Shown here one piece after another: positions 32,873-37,286 of a stretch of 37,286 nucleotides of DNA. Position numbers and translations under genes: made by a program. The stretch comes from Planctomycetota bacterium. GTDB taxonomy: Bacteria; Planctomycetota; PLA2; JAEUHO01. The notes under the pieces were generated by a model, which was not told where the DNA came from, ran no database searches, and was given only the letters and a program-made list of their open reading frames with translations. How positions within the stretch are numbered: the stretch's first letter is position 1; each line of letters begins with the position of its first letter. The DNA lies in the NCBI GenBank assembly GCA_020631815.1, contig JACKGW010000018.1:1-37286 (forward strand), in the 5' to 3' direction.

Positions 32873-34660
32873 ATGCGCGCGTGGCCCCTGCCCCTCCGGA
32901 TCGCCGCCCGGGCCCTGCTGCCCGGGCTGGCCCTGGTCGCCGCCGGGACCCTGCCGCCGGCGACCGCCGCCAACGAGGCGCGCACCGCGGCCGAGACCTA
33001 CGAGCGCAAGGGCCGGCTGGCGGACTGCCTCGTGTACGTCGCCAAGGACCTCGGCGCCCGCGCCGAGCAGGCCGGCACGGACGACCCGCCCAAGCTCCTC
33101 CTCGTGCTCGACACGACGCGCTCGATGGCCAACGAGCTCGAGGCGCTCAAGGGCGCCCTGGACGAGGCCTGGGCCGAAGGCCCCTCGTCGCTCCGCGTGG
33201 GCGTCATGGGCATTCGCCTCGACGCGTACCTGGCTCCCACGCGCATGGACAAGCACGTGAAGGGCATGCTCGATCGGCTGGCGCTCACGCCCGTCGAAGG
33301 GCAGCGCAACGTCATGGCGGCGGTGCGCGAAGCCGCGGGGCTGATCCGTGCTGAAGGAGGCGACGGCCCGCGCGCGATCCTGCTCGTGACGCAGGAGGGT
33401 GGCGAGACCGAGGAAGACGTCGAAGCCACCCGTGATGCCGTCTTCGACAGCGGCGCGGCGTTCTACTGCGTTGCAGGCGAGGCGGCCTTCGAGCACGCAT
33501 GGACGCAGCCCTTCCAGCCTCGCGAAGACGCCAAGCTGGGTCTCACGGAGCGCTTCGACCCCTCGCCGCGACGGATCGACGACGGCTCGCTGTGGTACGG
33601 CAGCGAGGTTGCCTACCCGCTGATCCCCTACGCGTGGGAGGGCAGCTTCGCCCAGACGTCGTTCAACTGGGTCAGCCCTCCGGCGTATCCCGCTCCGTCC
33701 GGGTTCGGCTACTGGCACCTGGCCACGCTCGCGTTCACCTCCGGCGGTCGCTACTTCATCTTCGACTTCCCCGGGAAGGTGCTGCCCAAGGGCGTCGCGG
33801 CGCGTCGAACGACGATGTACGACATGAGCCGGTTGTCGCAGCTTGCTCCCGACCTGCGTCCGCGCTCCACGATCCTGAAGCAGATGAAGAAGGACGCACG
33901 CGCCACCACGATCGTGCGCATCTGGGAGCACCTCGCCAACGAGGCGGTTCCGTTGATCCAGGAGATCGGCACCCTCGAGCGGCGCGGCGGTCTGTCGTCG
34001 CGCCCCGTGCGCTCGATCTCCGGCCGCTTGCCCTACGTCGGCTGGTTCGAGGACCTGGACGACGTCAAGAAGGCCAAGCGCGCGGTGCAGGAGCGTGTCC
34101 GTGCACTGGACGACGCCCTGAAGTGGTGGAACACCACGGCAGGACGTGCGGTGACGCCGCGCGAAGGCGTCATCGACTCGCTGGATGCGCGCATCGAGGC
34201 CGACTTCCGCCTCCTGGGCGTCCAGCTCTTGAAGGCCCGCTTCCACTGGGGCGAGCTGCTCGCGACCATCGAGTCGGTCGAGCCCCTGGACGTGACGTAC
34301 CGACGCGTGCGCTTTGCGCCGCGCGTGCTCTTCAGTGGGTTCCGCGTGCCGGACCCGCCGCCGGACACGGGCGACGCGGAGCGCAATGCGTTGCTGGCGT
34401 CGTTCATCCTGGCCCAGCGCGACATGCAGGAGGACTACGCCTCCACGCCGTGGTCGCTGATGCTCGAGAAGGGCTGGACCTCGACCTTCACGAAGATCGT
34501 GGAGATCGTCGAGCGCGATCCGCCCAAGCCGACGAAGCCGCCCAAGCCTGGCGACGGTGACCCGGCGCCCGCGCCTCCGCCCAAGAAGCCGCCGAGCCCG
34601 CCGCCCGCGGGCCCACGACCAGGCAGCGGCTCGGGCGGTCCCACGACCGGCGGCGGATAG
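32873..34660 (+). CDS. Exported von Willebrand A domain protein with Pro-rich tail
   Basis: A 595-residue protein with a signal peptide (LLPGLALVAAGTLPPATA). The vWA domain lies about 72-220: strand KLLLVLD, site D80-T-T-R-S (Thr for the first Ser of DxSxS), SLRVGVMGIRL and PRAILLVTQEGGE. This is the arrangement seen in vWA proteins annotated as exported in Planctomycetota. The middle region (about 230-560) holds aromatic segments (FGYWHLATLAFTSGGRYFIF) and long helices. It has no assigned family by eye. The C-terminal 50 residues are Pro/Lys/Gly-rich (PPKPTKPPKPGDGD) and presumably extended. The ATG at 32873 has no Shine-Dalgarno. It is divergent from the nuclease gene with 66 bp between starts, so one regulatory region serves both. 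Confidence 0.78.
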   Translation: MRAWPLPLRIAARALLPGLALVAAGTLPPATAANEARTAAETYERKGRLADCLVYVAKDLGARAEQAGTDDPPKLLLVLDTTRSMANELEALKGALDEAWAEGPSSLRVGVMGIRLDAYLAPTRMDKHVKGMLDRLALTPVEGQRNVMAAVREAAGLIRAEGGDGPRAILLVTQEGGETEEDVEATRDAVFDSGAAFYCVAGEAAFEHAWTQPFQPREDAKLGLTERFDPSPRRIDDGSLWYGSEVAYPLIPYAWEGSFAQTSFNWVSPPAYPAPSGFGYWHLATLAFTSGGRYFIFDFPGKVLPKGVAARRTTMYDMSRLSQLAPDLRPRSTILKQMKKDARATTIVRIWEHLANEAVPLIQEIGTLERRGGLSSRPVRSISGRLPYVGWFEDLDDVKKAKRAVQERVRALDDALKWWNTTAGRAVTPREGVIDSLDARIEADFRLLGVQLLKARFHWGELLATIESVEPLDVTYRRVRFAPRVLFSGFRVPDPPPDTGDAERNALLASFILAQRDMQEDYASTPWSLMLEKGWTSTFTKIVEIVERDPPKPTKPPKPGDGDPAPAPPPKKPPSPPPAGPRPGSGSGGPTTGGG

Positions 34661-34720
34661 CGGCCAGCGCTCGTGACGGACCCTCTCGCGCCGCCCCACG
34701 GCGCGTACGCTTCTCCATCC

Positions 34721-34795
34721 CGGGGTGTACCTCAGCGGTAGAGGGGTTGTTTTGGGTGCAACCAGTCGGGGGTTCGAATCCCCCCACCCCGACCA
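34721..34795 (+). tRNA. tRNA-Pro (anticodon UGG)
   Basis: 75 nt with encoded CCA. Acceptor CGGGGTG/CACCCCG, the usual start of tRNA-Pro. D-stem CCTC/GAGG. Anticodon stem GTTGT/GCAAC with loop TTTGGGT gives TGG. T-arm GGGGGTTCGAATCCCCC. Its 3' 29 nt recur downstream at 34949-34977. Confidence 0.97.
34767..34795 (+). repeat. tRNA-Pro 3' end: att-like direct repeat, left copy
   Basis: The 29 bases starting CGGGGGTTCGAATC and ending CCCCGACCA comprise the tRNA T-arm, 3' acceptor strand, discriminator and CCA. An identical 29-base copy in the same orientation begins at 34949, a spacing of 182 bp. tRNA 3' ends are the standard crossover sites of tyrosine integrases. Confidence 0.8.
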
Positions 34796-34846
34796 TTCAT
34801 CTAGTCGCTCGCGCAGCCGAAGGAACTGACGGGCGACAGGAACAGA

Positions 34847-34952
34847 CCCCCGACTGGAGTCGGGGGAGCGAGATGCGAAAGCGTCGAGCGGGGGGCTGCA
34901 TCAGCCCCCCAACACGTGCGGCGGATCCCGCAAGCGCGCAGCGCGCTGCGGG
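34847..34952. other. Three consecutive strong hairpins between the two att-like repeats
   Basis: Hairpin 1 at 34847-34866 (CCCCCGACT, GG loop, AGTCGGGGG). Hairpin 2 at 34890-34910 (GGGGGGCTG, CAT loop, CAGCCCCCC). Hairpin 3 at 34927-34952 (CCCGC and AGCGC arms, one bulge). They could form a structured RNA, act as terminators after tRNA-Pro, or be palindrome insertions. None has a T run directly after it. Confidence 0.5.
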
Positions 34953-34977
34953 GGTTCGAATCCCCCCACCCCGACCA
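34949..34977 (+). repeat. Displaced copy of tRNA-Pro 3' end: att-like direct repeat, right copy
   Basis: 29/29 identity to 34767-34795, including the encoded CCA, with no tRNA 5' half in front of it. This is what remains beside a tRNA gene when an element inserts at, and is later lost or shortened from, the 3' end. Confidence 0.8.
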
Positions 34978-34987
34978 CATTCAGGCG

Positions 34988-35049
34988 GGTGTCTGATCCC
35001 GCGCAGCGGAGTCGCGGTAGCGACGACGCGGGGCGCGGGGTCTGACACC
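34988..35049 (+). repeat. REP-like palindrome, copy 1
   Basis: Ends GGTGTCTGATCCCGCG and CGCGGGGTCTGACACC are inverted with two mismatches in sixteen. Inside is a nested GTCGC-GGTA-GCGAC hairpin. The GGTGTC...GACACC ends are shared with the copies below. Confidence 0.7.
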
Positions 35050-35106
35050 GCCGGGGCGGCCCTTCGAGTGCGCCCCCGCAGTTGCGTGTGAACGTGGGCT
35101 CGCGCG

Positions 35107-35150
35107 AGGATCTGCAGTAGCGACGACGCGAGGCGGCGGGGCTGGCTCCG
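35107..35150 (+). repeat. REP-like palindrome, partial copy 2
   Basis: GGATCTGCAGTAGCGACGAC followed by GCGAGGCGGCGGGGCTGGCTCCG matches the right half of copy 1 (GTAGCGACGACGCG core). The left arm is degenerate. Confidence 0.5.
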
Positions 35151-35227
35151 TTGAAGGACGGGCGCAGCTCGAAAGGCCCCTGGCCTGCGGCCGCGATGCG
35201 GCGCACTTGGGTCTGGGGGCGTTACCA

Positions 35228-35284
35228 CGGAGTCAGACCCGGCGCCTCGCGTCGCTACGCTCCGCAGCGCCGGATCAGACACCG
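35228..35284 (-). repeat. REP-like palindrome, copy 3 (inverted)
   Basis: Reverse complement reads CGGTGTCTGATCCGGCGC ... GCGCCGGGTCTGACTCCG around GCGGAGCGTAGCGACGCGAG, aligning with copy 1. Its 44-bp part 35241-35284 is duplicated in tandem immediately after it. Confidence 0.7.
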
Positions 35285-35329
35285 TGGCGCCTCGCGTCGC
35301 TTCGCTCCGCAGCGCCGGAGCAGACACCG
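35285..35329 (-). repeat. REP-like palindrome, tandem copy 4
   Basis: Bases 35286-35329 repeat 35241-35284 at a 45-bp period with two mismatches in 44. The copy lacks the outer arm GGAGTCAGACCC, so it is a tandem extension of copy 3 rather than an independent full element. Confidence 0.7.
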
Positions 35330-35681
35330 CTGCGGTCCGCGCCGCAAGCGGCGCCACCGCGAGCCAGGCACCCGCGCAAGGGAGAAAAGAGGAGGGCCTC
35401 GGACGTCCTCGGCACCCGTGATGGCTTGGGATGGTTCACGGAAGGGAGGCCACGCCATCTCATGTGGAGAAGGCTGGTGCCCGAGGACCCTCACGCATGT
35501 TGGTAACGCACGAACCAGGGCCTGTTCGCAACTTGCGTGCAACACGCCTAGGGCCTGCGTCCCGCCTTCATGTCACGACAAGAAAGCGCCAACACACACG
35601 CAACCTCGCGACGCCGCTCCCGTTGGTCACGACGTCGTATCGATCTCGTCATCGCGGCTTGTCGTCATCTACGTCAAGACC

Positions 35682-36956
35682 TCACGCAGGCGTGCTTTCG
35701 CCCTCAGCGCTACCTCGTGGCCCCGCGACGACGCCACTCGCATGCAGCTGGTCCAACGTCTCGCGATCCAGTCCCAGATGCGTGCGCAGCACGTCGTCCG
35801 TGTGCTGGCCGAGCTCGCCACCCGGCCATGTCGTACGGCCCGGGGCTTCCGTCAGGAACGGCCCGAGAACCGGCAAGGCCAGGGGCTTCCCGCCCAGGTC
35901 CACCGCCTCGACCACGCCGCGAGAGCGCACATGTGGATCGGACAACAGATCGCTCGCCGTGTGGATGGCGCTCGCAGGCACACCGGCCTGCACCAACCGC
36001 GCGATCACGTCGTCCGCGGGGAGCGTCGATGTCCACGCCGCGATGGCGTCATCCACTTCCCGCTGATGGGCCACACGGCCGGCGTTGTCGGCAAGCCGCG
36101 GGTCGTCGGCCAGATCCTCGCGGCCCGCCACGCGCATGAGACGACGGAACACCGGATCCGCATTGGCCCCCACCACGATGCGACGTCCGTCCGCCGTGGG
36201 ATACGCATCCGTCGGCACCACGCCGGTGATGGTGGTGCCTGAAGGTTCGCGCACGACGCCCGCGCGATCGCACTCCGTGAGAGCGCCCTCCAGCACACCG
36301 AGCACGGCCTCGTAGATCGCGACGTCCACGACGTCACCTCGCTGCTCGGGGTGCCGTCCGCGTCGGACCAACGAGGCCAGCACGCCGATGACCGTCTGGA
36401 AGGCGGCGAGGCTGTCGCCGACACTGGCGTTGGAGCGCACCGGCACGCGACCCGGCTCACCGGTGATGTGGCGCAAGCCACCGAAGGCCTCGCACACCGA
36501 GGCGAAGCCGCGGCGATCGCGATACGGCCCCGTCTGCCCGTAGCCCGAGATACGTGCCACGACCAGCTCGGGGCGCTCGCGGCGCAGCGCGTCGGGGTCG
36601 AGTCCCCAGCCTTCGAGCGTGCCGGGGCGGAAGTTCTCCACGAGCACGTCGGCTCCCAGCACGAGCCGCCGGACGAGGTCTTGGCCCTCGGGCCGGCGCA
36701 GGTCGATCGCGACCAGCTGCTTGCCGCGCGCCACCCCTCGCCACCACAGCGACGTGCCGTCCTCCACCACGCGCCAGGTGCGCAGGGGATCACCGTGGGC
36801 GGGCTCCTCCACCTTGATCACCTCGGCGCCGAGCCAGCCGAGGATCGCCGTGGCGAGCGGCCCGGCGAGGATCTGCCCGAGCTCGACCACGCGAATGCCG
36901 GCGAGCGGCCCCGAGAGCCCGGCTCCGGGGGGGCGAACCTGCGGGCTCTCGGCCAT
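35682..36956 (-). CDS. CaiB/BaiF (family III) CoA-transferase
   Basis: A 424-residue protein of usual family length. Family blocks: GIRVVELGQILAGPLATAILG, LGAEVIKVEEPAHGDPLR, KQLVAIDLRRPEGQDLV, DVLVENFRPGTLEGWGLD, RISGYGQTGPYRDRRGF and SNASVGDSLAAF. Asp181 in the last block is the position of the catalytic Asp that forms the glutamyl/aspartyl-CoA-type intermediate (Asp169 of formyl-CoA transferase). These enzymes move CoA between carboxylic acids such as oxalate/formate, carnitine derivatives, bile acids or mesaconate. The substrate here cannot be told, and the neighbouring genes give no pathway. The ATG at 36956 has AGGAGGT five bases upstream; the open frame before it is not protein-like. 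It diverges from the lipoprotein gene at 37026. Confidence 0.93.
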   Translation of the reverse strand: MAESPQVRPPGAGLSGPLAGIRVVELGQILAGPLATAILGWLGAEVIKVEEPAHGDPLRTWRVVEDGTSLWWRGVARGKQLVAIDLRRPEGQDLVRRLVLGADVLVENFRPGTLEGWGLDPDALRRERPELVVARISGYGQTGPYRDRRGFASVCEAFGGLRHITGEPGRVPVRSNASVGDSLAAFQTVIGVLASLVRRGRHPEQRGDVVDVAIYEAVLGVLEGALTECDRAGVVREPSGTTITGVVPTDAYPTADGRRIVVGANADPVFRRLMRVAGREDLADDPRLADNAGRVAHQREVDDAIAAWTSTLPADDVIARLVQAGVPASAIHTASDLLSDPHVRSRGVVEAVDLGGKPLALPVLGPFLTEAPGRTTWPGGELGQHTDDVLRTHLGLDRETLDQLHASGVVAGPRGSAEGESTPA

Positions 36957-37025
36957 GTGACCTCCTCGCGATCGACCTGGGCCACGACTCGACCCCGGCC
37001 CCGCGCCGGGCACGATGATGGCCTC

Positions 37026-37286
37026 ATGCGCTCGATCCTGATCCTCTCGCTCGCGTTGTTCTTCCTCGCTGCCTGCGGCGATGCGCCGCCGGATGTCGAC
37101 AGCCTCGTCGCCGGCCTCGACCGCGGCACGAACGAGGAGCGTCTGAACGCCGCCATGGGCTTGGCCGCCCTCGGGGACGAGGGCATCCAGCAGCTCCGCG
37201 CTCGCCTGCTGCGCGACGAGCCCGCCGACGGCGAAGGCACGCCGTTCGAGGTGCAACCGCCGGACAAGCTCGACGGTCGGTTCTAC
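37026..37286 (+). CDS. Lipoprotein with HEAT-like N-terminus, 5' part only (runs off the right edge)
   Basis: 87 codons are visible without a stop. The signal MRSILILSLALFFLAAC has lipobox LAAC (Cys17). The mature start (VDSLVAGLDRGTNEERLNAA, then MGLAALGDEGIQQLRARLL) has the spacing of a HEAT repeat pair. Such lipoproteins are often longer in this phylum, and what follows is unknown. The ATG at 37026 has no obvious Shine-Dalgarno but begins the signal peptide. It lies divergently 69 bp from the CoA-transferase start. Confidence 0.75.
   Translation, partial: MRSILILSLALFFLAACGDAPPDVDSLVAGLDRGTNEERLNAAMGLAALGDEGIQQLRARLLRDEPADGEGTPFEVQPPDKLDGRFY

Larger units (their letters stand above)
34796..35681. 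other. 886-bp gene-free region rich in hairpins and repeats
   Basis: No credible gene. Open frames here are short, translate to low-complexity repeats and have no ribosome sites. The left part holds hairpins and the second att-like copy. The middle (34988-35329) holds REP-like palindromes. The right part (about 35370-35681) is less GC-rich than the rest of the window, contains CA-rich stretches and shows no motif I recognise; it could be decayed inserted DNA. Confidence 0.7.

Noticed and set aside
34949..34977. A second tRNA-Pro gene
   Set aside because: Only the 3' 29 nt are present; no D-arm or anticodon arm precedes it.
35241..35329. CRISPR-like array
   Set aside because: Only two tandem 44-bp units with a single-base gap, no spacers and no cas genes; the units are palindromic REP-type sequence.
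34797..35357. A 186-codon minus-strand frame next to tRNA-Pro
   Set aside because: Its peptide repeats arise from the palindromic elements and the duplicated tRNA end; no ribosome site or known domain.
35431..36066. Plus-strand open frames between 35431 and 36139
   Set aside because: They run antisense into the CoA-transferase, and the peptides are Arg/Ser/Pro-rich without homology that I can recognise.

Overview
This is a GC-rich, gene-dense window, most likely from a member of the Planctomycetota. Four things point there. An ECF sigma factor of the TIGR02999 type sits directly upstream of two tandem Ser/Thr kinase-WD40 genes. There is a series of exported HEAT-repeat and von Willebrand A (vWA) proteins and a prenyltransferase/squalene-oxidase-repeat protein. 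A giant lipoprotein combines thrombospondin-3 calcium repeats, a beta-helix and a choice-of-anchor-Q ending. Lipoproteins and secreted proteins of unknown function dominate. The taxonomic call is inference; no rRNA is present.

Layout. 1-2.4 kb: the 5' part of a DUF4259 gene, tRNA-Leu(CAA) and a one-TM Ser/Thr kinase. 2.5-7.1 kb: a formate/nitrite-type channel gene 22 nt behind cobalamin-dependent methionine synthase (metH), probably one transcript. 7.1-11.7 kb: two exported HEAT proteins (one with a vWA domain), a divergent squalene-cyclase-like repeat protein and a thioredoxin-fold lipoprotein without CxxC. 11.9-15.9 kb: a 1347-residue lipoprotein whose N-terminal half resembles the calcium-binding and pore-forming domains of anthrax protective antigen and clostridial binary toxin B, fused to a right-handed beta-helix. 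15.9-23.5 kb: sigma factor plus two tandem paralogous transmembrane kinases with WD40 sensors. 23.6-27.3 kb: housekeeping genes (tRNA-Ser(CGA), tadA overlapping fur, an STN-domain exported protein, purD). 27.6-28.5 kb: two very small cysteine-rich lipoproteins of matching architecture, each with its own strong terminator. 28.6-34.7 kb: HEAT/vWA protein, tRNA-Arg(UCU), two-domain parvulin lipoprotein, exported thermonuclease-like protein and a second vWA protein. 34.7-35.7 kb: tRNA-Pro(UGG) followed by a displaced 29-bp copy of its 3' end, three strong hairpins and a cluster of REP-like palindromes, with no credible gene. 35.7-37.3 kb: a CaiB/BaiF CoA-transferase and the start of a lipoprotein gene.

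How the parts relate. The sigma/kinase/kinase operon looks like a self-contained signalling unit in which cytoplasmic kinase domains are tethered to WD40 propellers across a membrane. The many exported proteins suggest an elaborate cell envelope. The most novel-looking items are the PA-like/beta-helix lipoprotein, the pair of 11-cysteine mini-lipoproteins and the tRNA-Pro att-like/REP region. All identifications come from reading motifs and translations by eye; no database search was run.
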